From Clostridia bacterium (GTDB lineage: Bacteria > Bacillota > Clostridia > Christensenellales > CAG-138): a stretch of 36,187 nucleotides of DNA. The number at the start of each line of letters is the position of its first letter. The stretch's first letter is position 1. The translations under genes and the position numbers were made by a program. Positions 23,089 through 31,770 of the stretch are shown piece after piece. Where the stretch lies: positions 1 to 36,187 of the forward strand of contig JAFSLH010000024.1 in the NCBI GenBank assembly GCA_017448545.1. The letters are read 5' to 3'. The notes under the pieces are model-generated. The model did not search any database. It was not told where the DNA came from and was given only the letters and a program-made list of their open reading frames with translations.

Positions 23089-26000
23089 ATGAAGATGAAG
23101 CAAACAGGAAAAGTCGGAAGGAAACTGCTGAGCCTCGCGCTGGCGCTTGCGCTGATGGCGGGCTTTGCGCCCGGGATGGGTATGACGGCGTGGGCGGATA
23201 CGGCTTTGCCTGCCGACGGCAGTGATGCAGGTAACGGACTGAGCTATTATGTGGGCTATGATATGGTGCAGCAGGGCGGAACTTATGAAGCCGCCGACGA
23301 CAACAAAGGCGGAGCGTCACTATTCGACAGAAATCCCGCCACGAAAGCCTGCATCGGCTTTGTGGGTTCCTATAGTGTTGAATTTTCTTATGCCAGTGAG
23401 ATAACACCGCACAATTACTATTTCAGAACCGGCGACGATACTTCCACACAGACTGCAAGAAACCCTTCAGCGTGGAAATTGGAAGGGAAAAATACCGATA
23501 ATACGTGGACTGTACTTGATGAGAAATCGAAACAAACATATACAACAGATAGAAATACCGAAGTAAAGTTTGGTATTAGCAACAACACTGCGTATCAGAC
23601 GTTTAGACTTACTATTACTGCTAATAGCAGCGGGCGTGATGACTGGCCCATTGGAGGCAAGCCTACTTTCCAGCTTTCTGAATTTTATATGTCCGGCACG
23701 ATTGCTCCCGCCAGTTCCGTCGCCAGTGTGACCAGCGGTGGCACGACCACCAATTACACGGACTTTGCCTCTGCCGTGACCGCCTGGAACAGCGCGGCGA
23801 GCGGCGCGACGCTGACCCTGCTGGCGGACGTGACGATGGCGAATACCATCAATGTTTCCGGTACCAAGATTTTGGACTTGAACGGCTACGGCATTAAAAA
23901 AACCGGCAGCGGTAGAGTCCTTATGGTCACCAATGGAGCCAACATGACGCTCCATGACAGCAACGCGACTCGCACCGACACCGGGGCCAATCGTCCAGAT
24001 GGCGTAAGCGGCGGCTACATCACCGGCGGTAATACCAGAAATGAAAGCGGTTCCTGCGTGAGAGTTGAAAGCGGCAGCGCCTTTAATATGTACGGCGGCA
24101 CCATCACTGGCAACACACTAGAAAATGGCGGCGGCGCTGTGTTAGTCATCGGTGGCAACTTCAATATGTACGGCGGCATCATCACCGGCAACAAGGCGGA
24201 TAACAATTGCGGCGGCGTGTGGGTCCACTCAAAAAAAGGCAGCACCTTCAATATGTATTGCGGCACCATCACCGATAATACGCTTTATGATGTTAATGCC
24301 CAAGGTGTAATGACAACGAGCAGCAACGCGACGATTGGCGACTTCGATTATAGCGAGTATGTGGCTGTGACCTTCGATGCAAACGGAGGCACAGGCTCGA
24401 TGCCCTTGCAGAAGGTCAGGAAAAACACGGACACCACAATATTTGCCAATGTGAATTGCTCCGCTTCAGGCATTAGCGACCCCGCATTTTCCCGCGAGGG
24501 ATACGATTTCGCTGGTTGGAACACGCAGGCTGACGGCGAGGGAACGAATTACACCGCAGGAACAAGCACGATCAACATCAGCGAAGCAACGACTCTTTAC
24601 GCACATTGGACAGCTCACGTCGCCAGCGTGACCAGCGACGGCACGACCACCAATTACACGGACTTTGCCTCTGCCGTGACCGCCTGGAACAGCGCGGCGA
24701 GCGGCGCGACCCTCACACTGCTTGCGGATGTGACGACGATAACCATCAACTTTAGCGGGACCAAGACCCTTGACTTAAATGGACACAGTTTGACAGGGAA
24801 CGGGAATGGTACAGTCATTAAGGTCAACGGCGGATCGTTAACAGTCAACGGCAAGAATGGTACAATAACCGGCGGTAAAGCAGTAGAAGGAGGAGCTTTC
24901 TTTATTACTAGCAACGGGAAAGTTACGCTGAATGACTGCACTCTTAAAGGAAACGAAGCTACCAATGTCGGTGATGCATTCTTTATAAAAAGTAGTGGTG
25001 GCGGCGGTTCTGCGATCATAAATAATTGCACAATCATAGGTAGAGGTAAAGATAAAGGAGCCGCTCTTTGGCTGCAAGGCCATAATAATCCCGATACATC
25101 ATTTACCATGAATGGTGGAAGTATCAGTAACTTCAAAATTGGTGTCTGGGTTCAGGGCAAAACTGATCTGGGAACATCCATGTTTACAATGAATGGCGGG
25201 ACGATCAGTGACAATTTAATAGGTGTGAAAAATGAGGGACCAAATTCGAAGATTATAGTCAGCGGAGATGCCATCATTTCAAATAACGATCAAAAGAATC
25301 TTGAATTAAATGATGGTATAAAAGTAACAGTTAACAGTGCGCTTGGAAAAAATGCTAAAATTGGCATTTATATGGGAAATTCCGGAGTGTTTACCAACAG
25401 TACGCCCACGGACTACAACGGTGCGACCAAGTTCACCAGCGACAACGCGAGTTATGCCGTCGGCAAAAACACGGATGGGCAACTCTTCCTTGGAACGCCC
25501 ATCAACAGCGTGGCGGTGACGGACATCACGGCCCCCGCAGCGACCGAGGCCCTTGATACCGCCGCGGCGACGAGTACGGAGCACGTCACCCTGGCGGATT
25601 CCGGCGCGATCACCTGGGACCCCGCGGCCCCGCAGGACGGCAAGGCGGCCTATGCGACGGAGTACACCGCAACGGTTACGGCAACGGCAGATGATAACTA
25701 TGCCTTTGCCGATGGTGCGACGGCAACGGTGAACGGAGAGACGGCCACCGTCACGAAGAACGACGACGGCACGCTGTCCATCGCCTACACCTTCTCCAAG
25801 ACGGCCCTGACCCCCGTGACGATTACCGCAACGGATAAAGAAGTTACTTATTCTGCTGACGGAATCGCCATTCCCGTGGATGGCATGTTCGCTATCACCG
25901 AAGGCGCGGGCGAAGCGACCTACTCTGTGACAAACGGCACCGGCGAGGGGACCTTTGCGGAGGGCAAGTTGACCGTCACGAAGTGCGGTACGTTTACCGT

Positions 26001-27762
26001 CAAGGTGAGCACCGCCGCGACAGAAACCTACGCGGCAGGCACGGAAACCACCGCGACGCTGACGGTGAACAAGGCGGATAGCACAGCCGCCACCGTCACC
26101 GCGAACAATCGCACCTACGACGGGACGGAGCAGCCGCTTGTGACCGTTGAAGGTGAACCGACCGGCGGCACGATGCAGTATGCCCTCGGCACCGAGACCA
26201 AAGCAACTGAACAATATACCACATCCATCCCTACAGCAACCAACGCCGGAACCTACTATGTGTGGTACAAGGCAGTGGGTGACGATAATCATGAAGATAC
26301 TGCGCCATCCTGTGTGACAGTGAATATCAACAAAGCGGAAGTGACCGCGCCGGCGATCGCGTCCAAAATCTACAACGCGCAGCTGCAGACGGCAGATGTG
26401 GTAGAAAGCAGTCTTTACAGCGTGACGAAAAACGAGGGCGGCACAAGTGTCGGCAGCTATGATGTGGTGCTGACGCTGACCGACGCTGCGAACTACAAGT
26501 GGACGGACAGCGAGGAAGCGGCAAAGACGCTGACCTTCCAGATCACGCAGGAGGCGGCCACCGTGGCCACGCCGACCTTGAACGCCGTTACCTACGATCC
26601 GGCGAAGACGCTGGCGAACGTGACTCTGCCCGATGGCTGGACGTGGGCGGACAATTCCATCGTGCCTGCTGTGAGCAACAGCGGTTATGCTGCAGTTTAC
26701 ACGGTACCCGACGACACGAACTACGACTACAGCACTGTGGAGGGCTACAGCGAGACGACCCATAAGGTGACCCGCACAGTATCCCTGACGGTGAACAAAG
26801 CGAGCAGCACTATTACAAAAGCACCGACGGCGAACGAACTGACCAATAACGGCACCGCCCAGGAGCTTGTGACTCCCGGCGCAGCCGATGGCGGCGATAT
26901 GTACTATGTCAGCACGGATACGAATGCCGTGCCGACAGAGGGCTGGACCACATCCATCCCCACAGGAACCGATGCCGGAACCTATTATGTGTGGTACAAG
27001 GTCGTGGGCGACACAGATCATCTTGACGTCGACCCGGCCTGCGTTACGGTCACCATCGTCGAGCCTTCTTCAAACGCCAATCTGGCATTGGGCGACGATA
27101 CAACGAACGTCACGGTCACCGGTTTGGATAATCTGGCGGAAGAAAGCGCAGTAGACGGAAAAACGGTTGTCGTAACGATGACGGTGGACAAGAAGGACAA
27201 GACCGAAGTCGAAGCGGCAGATTCAGCGGCAATCGAGACTGCGGCGGACGGCATGCGGCTGGAATATATCGACATTTCCCTCACAAAGACCGTGAACGGC
27301 GAAGAATCCGCGTTGACAGATACAAATACGGTACTGGAGATTGTCGTTCCCTATACTCTCTCGAATAAAACGCAGACCACGGTTACTGTTTACCGTTATC
27401 ACGACGGAGTAGCCACGAAGCTCACCGAGGCCGACACAAAGGCAGACGGCACATACCGGCTCGACTGGGAAAACGATCTTATTTACATTTACGCAAGCAA
27501 GTTTTCCACCTACGCCATCGGTTTTACGCCGACCTACACGGTTTCCGGAACGCTCAGCGGGACGTTCACAGGTACGGTCAGCTTCTCTCTGACAGGGAAC
27601 GGCATTACAAAAACAGCGTCCGGCACCGTGATGGACGGGAAAGTAAGCTACAGCTTCACCGGCGTTCCGGCAGGGACATACAGCGTGAAAGCGAGCTGGC
27701 GCAAAAACGGAAGGGCGCAAACGCTGACATTCCCGGTTACGGTCACCGCTGCGACGTCTTGA
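23089..27762 (+). CDS. Large secreted repeat protein (discoidin-like, InlB, MBG repeats)
   Basis: The 1557-residue protein has a Sec signal (KLLSLALALALMAGFAPG, cut near AWA at about 36). A discoidin-like sugar-binding domain follows (about 50-215). Next come two copies of a unit beginning ASVTS-GGTTTNYTDFA, each leading into a beta-helix with NMYGGTITGN turns. An InlB-type repeat (VTFDANGGTG to TLYAHW) lies between them. Several Ig-like/MBG units follow from about 810, including YDGTEQPLVTVEGEP and two NAGTYYVWYK or DAGTYYVWYK turns. A terminal beta domain ends at Ser1557. There is no LPxTG, S-layer or membrane anchor, so attachment is unclear. ATG at 23089 follows GGGGGCTGAG; GTG 23047 would spoil the signal peptide. 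Likely an adhesin or matrix protein. It is followed without a terminator by an MscS gene. Confidence 0.88.
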   Translation: MKMKQTGKVGRKLLSLALALALMAGFAPGMGMTAWADTALPADGSDAGNGLSYYVGYDMVQQGGTYEAADDNKGGASLFDRNPATKACIGFVGSYSVEFSYASEITPHNYYFRTGDDTSTQTARNPSAWKLEGKNTDNTWTVLDEKSKQTYTTDRNTEVKFGISNNTAYQTFRLTITANSSGRDDWPIGGKPTFQLSEFYMSGTIAPASSVASVTSGGTTTNYTDFASAVTAWNSAASGATLTLLADVTMANTINVSGTKILDLNGYGIKKTGSGRVLMVTNGANMTLHDSNATRTDTGANRPDGVSGGYITGGNTRNESGSCVRVESGSAFNMYGGTITGNTLENGGGAVLVIGGNFNMYGGIITGNKADNNCGGVWVHSKKGSTFNMYCGTITDNTLYDVNAQGVMTTSSNATIGDFDYSEYVAVTFDANGGTGSMPLQKVRKNTDTTIFANVNCSASGISDPAFSREGYDFAGWNTQADGEGTNYTAGTSTINISEATTLYAHWTAHVASVTSDGTTTNYTDFASAVTAWNSAASGATLTLLADVTTITINFSGTKTLDLNGHSLTGNGNGTVIKVNGGSLTVNGKNGTITGGKAVEGGAFFITSNGKVTLNDCTLKGNEATNVGDAFFIKSSGGGGSAIINNCTIIGRGKDKGAALWLQGHNNPDTSFTMNGGSISNFKIGVWVQGKTDLGTSMFTMNGGTISDNLIGVKNEGPNSKIIVSGDAIISNNDQKNLELNDGIKVTVNSALGKNAKIGIYMGNSGVFTNSTPTDYNGATKFTSDNASYAVGKNTDGQLFLGTPINSVAVTDITAPAATEALDTAAATSTEHVTLADSGAITWDPAAPQDGKAAYATEYTATVTATADDNYAFADGATATVNGETATVTKNDDGTLSIAYTFSKTALTPVTITATDKEVTYSADGIAIPVDGMFAITEGAGEATYSVTNGTGEGTFAEGKLTVTKCGTFTVKVSTAATETYAAGTETTATLTVNKADSTAATVTANNRTYDGTEQPLVTVEGEPTGGTMQYALGTETKATEQYTTSIPTATNAGTYYVWYKAVGDDNHEDTAPSCVTVNINKAEVTAPAIASKIYNAQLQTADVVESSLYSVTKNEGGTSVGSYDVVLTLTDAANYKWTDSEEAAKTLTFQITQEAATVATPTLNAVTYDPAKTLANVTLPDGWTWADNSIVPAVSNSGYAAVYTVPDDTNYDYSTVEGYSETTHKVTRTVSLTVNKASSTITKAPTANELTNNGTAQELVTPGAADGGDMYYVSTDTNAVPTEGWTTSIPTGTDAGTYYVWYKVVGDTDHLDVDPACVTVTIVEPSSNANLALGDDTTNVTVTGLDNLAEESAVDGKTVVVTMTVDKKDKTEVEAADSAAIETAADGMRLEYIDISLTKTVNGEESALTDTNTVLEIVVPYTLSNKTQTTVTVYRYHDGVATKLTEADTKADGTYRLDWENDLIYIYASKFSTYAIGFTPTYTVSGTLSGTFTGTVSFSLTGNGITKTASGTVMDGKVSYSFTGVPAGTYSVKASWRKNGRAQTLTFPVTVTAATS
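23719..24710 (+). repeat. 92-bp duplicated segment inside the surface-protein gene (23719-23810 and 24619-24710)
   Basis: The two copies are exactly 900 bp apart and differ at about three positions. They encode the unit that opens each beta-helix. The low divergence suggests recent duplication or gene conversion. Confidence 0.85.
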
Positions 27763-27814
27763 CGCAGGCAGCGTATTTACAACGGAGTAAAAACTACAAC
27801 AGGAGGATACAAAG

Positions 27815-28801
27815 ATGAGTGCAGGCATTGAGCAGATCGACAGAAGCGAGCTGGAAAAGCTGATTCAGACCCAGGGCGTCGAATCCATCAACAAAAAAGA
27901 GAAGAAAAAACTGACAGGCGCAGGCATCGCGTTCCGCGTGATCCTGGCGGTGGTGGCGGCGGCGTATTTTGTGCTGCTGATCTTCGGAAAGTATTTCCTC
28001 CCCGAGGGCAGCGAGCTTCTGTCCAGTCTGAATGTGTTTTCGGACGCGGAAAACCCGAACCGCCTGATCCGGATCATCGGTATCGTGATCCTGACGCTGA
28101 CGATCAGCACGATCCTCTGCGTGATCATCGCCAGAATGGCAAAAAGCAAGACGGTGACAAAGCGGACAGGCGTCGCGTTCATCGAGCTGCTGGGCAGCGT
28201 GGTCAAGTTTGTGGCCGTGCTTGTGCTGATCTTCCTGATCCTCAGCGCCCTGGGCGTGGACACGACGGAGCTGCTGGCCGGCCTGGGCATTTTGAGCCTG
28301 ATTCTGGGCCTCAGCGTGACAAGTCTGATCGAGGACATTGTCGCGGGAGGATTCATCATTGCCGAGCACCTCTATGACGTGGGCGACATCGTGGTGGCGG
28401 ACGGTTTTCGCGGCACCATCCTCTCCATTGGCGTCCGTTCCACACAAATCGAGGACCAGGGCGGCGATGTAAAGATCATTCGCAACTCCAGCATCCGCTC
28501 TCTGGTCAATATGACCAATCGCTCCTCCTACGCGATCTGCAAAATCCCGCTGAGCAAGGCGGAATCCCTGCACCATGCGGAAGAGGTCATAAAAGAAGCG
28601 GACCTGGAAAGCTGGAAGGAGAAGTACCCCGAAATCGACCAGGGCCCCTTCTATCTCGGCCTGTCTGAGATCGACGGCTGGGGACTGCAGTGGCTCGTCT
28701 TTGTGGCAATCTGTCAGGAAAACAACAAGTATTATATTCAGCGTAACCTGAACCGTGAATTGAAGTTGCTCTTTGAAGACAATGGAATCAAGGTGGGTTA
28801 A
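27815..28801 (+). CDS. MscS-family mechanosensitive ion channel
   Basis: The 328-residue protein has a charged N-terminus, hydrophobic segments at about 35-60, 84-108 and 120-145, and the pore-lining helix of MscS at about 150-180 (LLAGLGILSLILGLSVTSL). The beta domain follows, with the family pattern IIAEHLYDVGDIV, then GFRGTILSIGVRSTQI and KIIRNSSI. The C-terminal domain is short. It would open under membrane tension and release solutes. AGGAGG lies eight bases before the ATG. It is 52 bases after the surface-protein gene and 44 bases before the bitopic CxxC gene, with no terminator between, so a three-gene transcript is likely. Confidence 0.93.
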   Translation: MSAGIEQIDRSELEKLIQTQGVESINKKEKKKLTGAGIAFRVILAVVAAAYFVLLIFGKYFLPEGSELLSSLNVFSDAENPNRLIRIIGIVILTLTISTILCVIIARMAKSKTVTKRTGVAFIELLGSVVKFVAVLVLIFLILSALGVDTTELLAGLGILSLILGLSVTSLIEDIVAGGFIIAEHLYDVGDIVVADGFRGTILSIGVRSTQIEDQGGDVKIIRNSSIRSLVNMTNRSSYAICKIPLSKAESLHHAEEVIKEADLESWKEKYPEIDQGPFYLGLSEIDGWGLQWLVFVAICQENNKYYIQRNLNRELKLLFEDNGIKVG

Positions 28802-28845
28802 GAATCCGGTGACGAGAACTTTGGTCTTGAAAGGAGGCGCGTGTC

Positions 28846-29670
28846 ATGAAAATCGACCAATTCAATGATCTTGCTGCAACGAATCTGATTGGGTCGGAAA
28901 CACGCGACCCCAAAGACGAGTTTAACTCCCACCTCAAAAAAGAAAAATACGCTGCCCCTCCGGAGTTTTCCAGCCAGGGCGTGGAGGATTACGTCATGTA
29001 TTCCGAAACGCTGGATATGAGTCCGCAGATGTCCGCTGAGCAGAGAGACCGGCGCAGCAAGGCGCAAAGCGACAACGGCGACTACAGCGACGGCAGCAGC
29101 GACGGCGGCAGTTCCGGCAGCAGCGGGGCACAGAGCCTGACGAAGGTGCTTGTGCAGCAGGCTGTGTGTTTGATCGCCGGTGCGATCATCATAACCAGTT
29201 CCTATCAAACCATGGTCGAAAAGCGGGAAGCGGAAAGAAACAGCCTTTCCGAGCCGCCTGCGGCTGTAGTGGTGATCGCAGGACCTACGGGCACGGAAAC
29301 GGAGGCAACGCAGGACGCGGAGAATGATACGCCGGTCGAAAACGGCGATGAAAACGAGAGCGTTGAAAGCGCCGGCAACGACGGCGAGAGCGACGGCGGT
29401 AGTGACAGCAGCGGCAACGGCAGCAGCACTAGCGACGGCGGTAGTGACAGCAGCGGCAACGGCAGCAGCACTAGCGGCGGCAGCAGCGGCAGCAGCAACG
29501 GCAACAGCGGCGGCAGCGGCGGAGGAGGGGGCGGACAGTCCCCGGCAGTTCATACGTTTGGAACGCCAACCCAGGAGGAACTTGGGGACGGCAGCATTAA
29601 ACTGACATATACCTGCACAGAATGCGGCGAAACCTATGTTGTAATCGTCACGGTTGATCCGGAGCAGTAG
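28846..29670 (+). CDS. Bitopic Ser/Gly-rich protein with C-terminal CxxC domain
   Basis: The 274-residue protein has a polar N-terminal domain (about 1-85) without a signal peptide. One membrane segment follows (about 98-125, VLVQQAVCLIAGAIIITSS). An acidic then Ser/Gly/Asn low-complexity stalk runs from about 140 to 235. The end is a small domain GSIKLTYTCTECGETYVVIVTV with a single CxxC. Topology suggests the N-terminus inside and the stalk outside. The CxxC end resembles Cys units of clostridial surface proteins. GAAAGGAGG lies upstream of the ATG at 28846. It is the last gene of the surface-protein/MscS unit. No family is recognised. Confidence 0.82.
   Translation: MKIDQFNDLAATNLIGSETRDPKDEFNSHLKKEKYAAPPEFSSQGVEDYVMYSETLDMSPQMSAEQRDRRSKAQSDNGDYSDGSSDGGSSGSSGAQSLTKVLVQQAVCLIAGAIIITSSYQTMVEKREAERNSLSEPPAAVVVIAGPTGTETEATQDAENDTPVENGDENESVESAGNDGESDGGSDSSGNGSSTSDGGSDSSGNGSSTSGGSSGSSNGNSGGSGGGGGGQSPAVHTFGTPTQEELGDGSIKLTYTCTECGETYVVIVTVDPEQ
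29389..29472 (+). repeat. Two exact 42-bp tandem repeats in the Ser/Gly stalk
   Basis: Units 29389-29430 and 29431-29472 are identical and encode SDGGSDSSGNGSST twice. This kind of repeat can change copy number and hence stalk length. Confidence 0.85.
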
Positions 29671-29746
29671 GCGTGACCATCGGAAATCTTGATCGCGGCA
29701 CACAGTTGAGCGTACGCGAAACAGGCAATGCGCTGCTATGTAAACA

Positions 29747-29773
29747 TTTTTTCAAAAATGCCGATCTTTTTTT
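29747..29773. repeat. Right copy of 27-bp direct repeat bracketing the surface-protein block
   Basis: Identical to 22833-22859 (T6, CAAAAATGCCGATC, T7). It lies between the CxxC gene and the ModE-like gene. Confidence 0.8.
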
Positions 29774-29821
29774 GAACGCCCCGGTGCGCGCGGCTTTTTC
29801 CGAAAACGGCGCGTTCTTTTC

Positions 29822-29850
29822 TTGCGTTTTGCCGTCGGATGCGGTACAAT
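29822..29850 (+). promoter_or_regulatory. Promoter of the ModE-like gene
   Basis: TTGCGT (29822-29827) and TACAAT (29845-29850) are separated by 17 bases. Confidence 0.6.
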
Positions 29851-29872
29851 ACAGCAGAAGGGAGGCGGTTGC

Positions 29873-30226
29873 ATGGCGGAAAAGCTTCGGTATTCGATCA
29901 CGCTGCGGATCTACGGCGAAGAAAAGATTTTCGGGCCGGGGATCGCGGAGCTTTTGGAACGAGTGGACGAGCTCCATTCGCTGCGAAAGGCGACCATGGC
30001 GATGGGCATGGCGTACTCGAAGGCCTGGAGCATCATCAAGACCGCGGAGCAGTCCCTTTCGTTTCCGCTGCTGATCAGCACGACCGGCGGCCGCGGCGGC
30101 GGCGGTGCGGAGCTGAGCCCGCAGGGGCGGCGTTTTTTGCAGGCGTATCGCGCGTTTGAGCAGACCGTGCACGATTACGCGGACGAGGTGTTCGAGGACA
30201 TGTTCGGGCAGGACGACGACCGATAG
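29873..30226 (+). CDS. ModE-type winged-helix DNA-binding protein (LysR-like HTH only)
   Basis: The 117-residue protein corresponds to the N-terminal DNA-binding domain of ModE. It has LRIYGEEKIFGPGIAELLERVDE, then the helix AMGMAYSKAWSIIKTAE and the wing STTGGRGGGGAELSPQGRRF. It lacks the molybdate-binding Mop domains, so it either senses nothing or relies on a partner. Stand-alone forms are common next to molybdate transport or Moco genes; here the Moco genes are 15 kb away. ATG at 29873 has GGGAGG about eight bases upstream. Rubrerythrin follows after 50 bases, perhaps with its own promoter. Confidence 0.9.
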   Translation: MAEKLRYSITLRIYGEEKIFGPGIAELLERVDELHSLRKATMAMGMAYSKAWSIIKTAEQSLSFPLLISTTGGRGGGGAELSPQGRRFLQAYRAFEQTVHDYADEVFEDMFGQDDDR

Positions 30227-30276
30227 GCCGCGTTCGGGCTCGGACGGATTATTTATAATAAATCGGAGGATTCAAC

Positions 30277-30819
30277 ATGGCACAGAACAAGTATGCGGGA
30301 ACGCAAACCGAAAAGAACCTGGCGGCTGCATTCGCAGGCGAATCGCAGGCGCGCAATAAGTACACTTACTTTGCGTCGAAGGCAAAGAAGGAAGGGTACG
30401 AGCAGATTGCGGAGCTGTTTCTGAAGACGGCGGACAACGAGAAGGAGCATGCGAAGCTCTGGTTCAAGGAGCTGAACGGCATCGGCTCCACGGCCGAGAA
30501 CCTTGCGGCGGCCGCCGACGGAGAGAACTACGAATGGACCGATATGTACGACGAATTCGCCCGCACCGCCGAGGCCGAAGGGTTCCCGGAGCTCGCCGCG
30601 AAGTTCCGCGGCGTCGCGGCGATCGAAAAGGCGCATGAGGAGCGGTATCGCGCGCTCTTAAAGAACGTCGAAACCGCAGCCGTTTTCGAAAAGAGCGAAG
30701 TCAAGGTCTGGGAATGCCGCAACTGCGGGCACATCGCGGTCGGCACGAAAGCGCCGGAAGTCTGCCCCGTCTGCGCGCATCCGCAGTCGTACTTCGAGGT
30801 CCGGAAAGAGAACTACTGA
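30277..30819 (+). CDS. rbr: Rubrerythrin
   Basis: The 180-residue non-haem di-iron protein reduces hydrogen peroxide in anaerobes. The ferritin-like domain (about 1-135) has the iron ligands Glu22, E55-x2-H58 (EKEH) and the second pair around [10 protein letters not shown]. The C-terminal rubredoxin-like domain has CRNCG and CPVCAHP for one iron. Length is typical. GGAGGA lies six bases before the ATG; a TATAAT-like box occurs at 30254-30259 with a poor -35, so it may also be read from the ModE-like promoter. Confidence 0.96.
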   Translation: MAQNKYAGTQTEKNLAAAFAGESQARNKYTYFASKAKKEGYEQIAELFLKTADNEKEHAKLWFKELNGIGSTAENLAAAADGENYEWTDMYDEFARTAEAEGFPELAAKFRGVAAIEKAHEERYRALLKNVETAAVFEKSEVKVWECRNCGHIAVGTKAPEVCPVCAHPQSYFEVRKENY

Positions 30820-30840
30820 GCAAAACGATTCAGCAAAGAA

Positions 30841-30879
30841 AAAAGAGGCCGTTGCGAAAAAACGCAGCGGTCTCTTTTT
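30841..30879. terminator. Bidirectional terminator between rubrerythrin and the PfkB kinase
   Basis: A 16-bp stem (AAAAGAGGCCGTTGCG against CGCAGCGGTCTCTTTT, two G-U pairs) has a 6-nt loop and ends in a T run; A runs on the other side serve the opposite strand. Confidence 0.85.
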
Positions 30880-30891
30880 GGTTCGTTCGGA

Positions 30892-31770
30892 TTATCGATA
30901 GTACTGCTCGATGAACGCAAGCACGTCGTCCCGCGTGCCCTTGAACGGGCCCGGCGTCTCCATCTTGAGGGAGACGAGCGCGGCGGCGAACTCCAGCGCT
31001 TCGGGAATGTCGTGATCGAGACGCTCGGTGAGGTAGCCGGCAAACGTCGTGTCGCCGCGGCCGGTTCTGCCCGCAAGTCCGCGCGGACGGAGCGGAGAAC
31101 GGTAAATCTTCTTGCCGTCGCAAACGATCGCTTCGGTGTTGTGCGTAATCAGGACTTCCTTCGCGCCCCATTCGCAGAGCATAAAGGCGGCCTTTTCGCG
31201 GTCGGTCGTGCCGGTCAGAACTTCGGCTTCGGCAGCGTCGGTCTTCAGGTAGCGGATCAGCGGCAGCAGCTCCATCTTCTGCGGCCAGTCGCGCAGCTCC
31301 AGCGAACCGTCGTCGTTGCGGCAGCGCAGCAGCGCCTGCACGTCCACACCGGTATCGCCGCGCTTGGCGCACGCTTCGATCACGTCGCCGGGGATGTCGC
31401 CGTACACGAGGCCGCCGAGGTGATAAATCTTCGCCTCTGCGTCCGGCAGGTCTTCGGGACGGTAAGGCTCGATCATGCCGGTGTTCAGGCACACACGGCG
31501 TTCCCGGTCGGCCGTGAAATACGTATTCTGCATTTCCGTGCAGGTGCGGGACGGAACCGCAAAGATGCGCTCCACTTTACTGTCGCGGAACGTTTCGCGC
31601 GGGTCGAGCCGCTCACTGTTGCCCTTCGGCACAACCGCAACGCTGTGGCCGATTGCCGCGGCCGCATAGCCGGAGAACGTGACCGCGCCGCCGGAAATAT
31701 ACTCCTCGCGGCCGTCGTAGTCGATGTTGTGGTCGAGCGAGATTTGCCCGATAATCATGGTGTCAAACAT
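30892..31770 (-). CDS. PfkB-family carbohydrate kinase
   Basis: The 292-residue ribokinase-like protein has GQISLDHN at the N-terminus, the sugar-binding GGAVTFSGYAAAAIG (about 27-41) and the C-terminal PfkB signature GRTGRGDTTFAGYL. The last holds the anion hole and the catalytic Asp. It should phosphorylate a sugar or nucleoside with ATP; the substrate cannot be told. ATG at 31770 overlaps the PHP stop (AATGTTTGA), indicating coupling. An ATG at 31815 would run deeper into the PHP gene and is less likely. Third gene of the LacI operon. Confidence 0.9.
   Translation of the reverse strand: MFDTMIIGQISLDHNIDYDGREEYISGGAVTFSGYAAAAIGHSVAVVPKGNSERLDPRETFRDSKVERIFAVPSRTCTEMQNTYFTADRERRVCLNTGMIEPYRPEDLPDAEAKIYHLGGLVYGDIPGDVIEACAKRGDTGVDVQALLRCRNDDGSLELRDWPQKMELLPLIRYLKTDAAEAEVLTGTTDREKAAFMLCEWGAKEVLITHNTEAIVCDGKKIYRSPLRPRGLAGRTGRGDTTFAGYLTERLDHDIPEALEFAAALVSLKMETPGPFKGTRDDVLAFIEQYYR

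Noticed and set aside
23089-27762. Sortase-anchored protein
   Set aside because: There is no LPxTG, hydrophobic tail or S-layer domain at the C-terminus.
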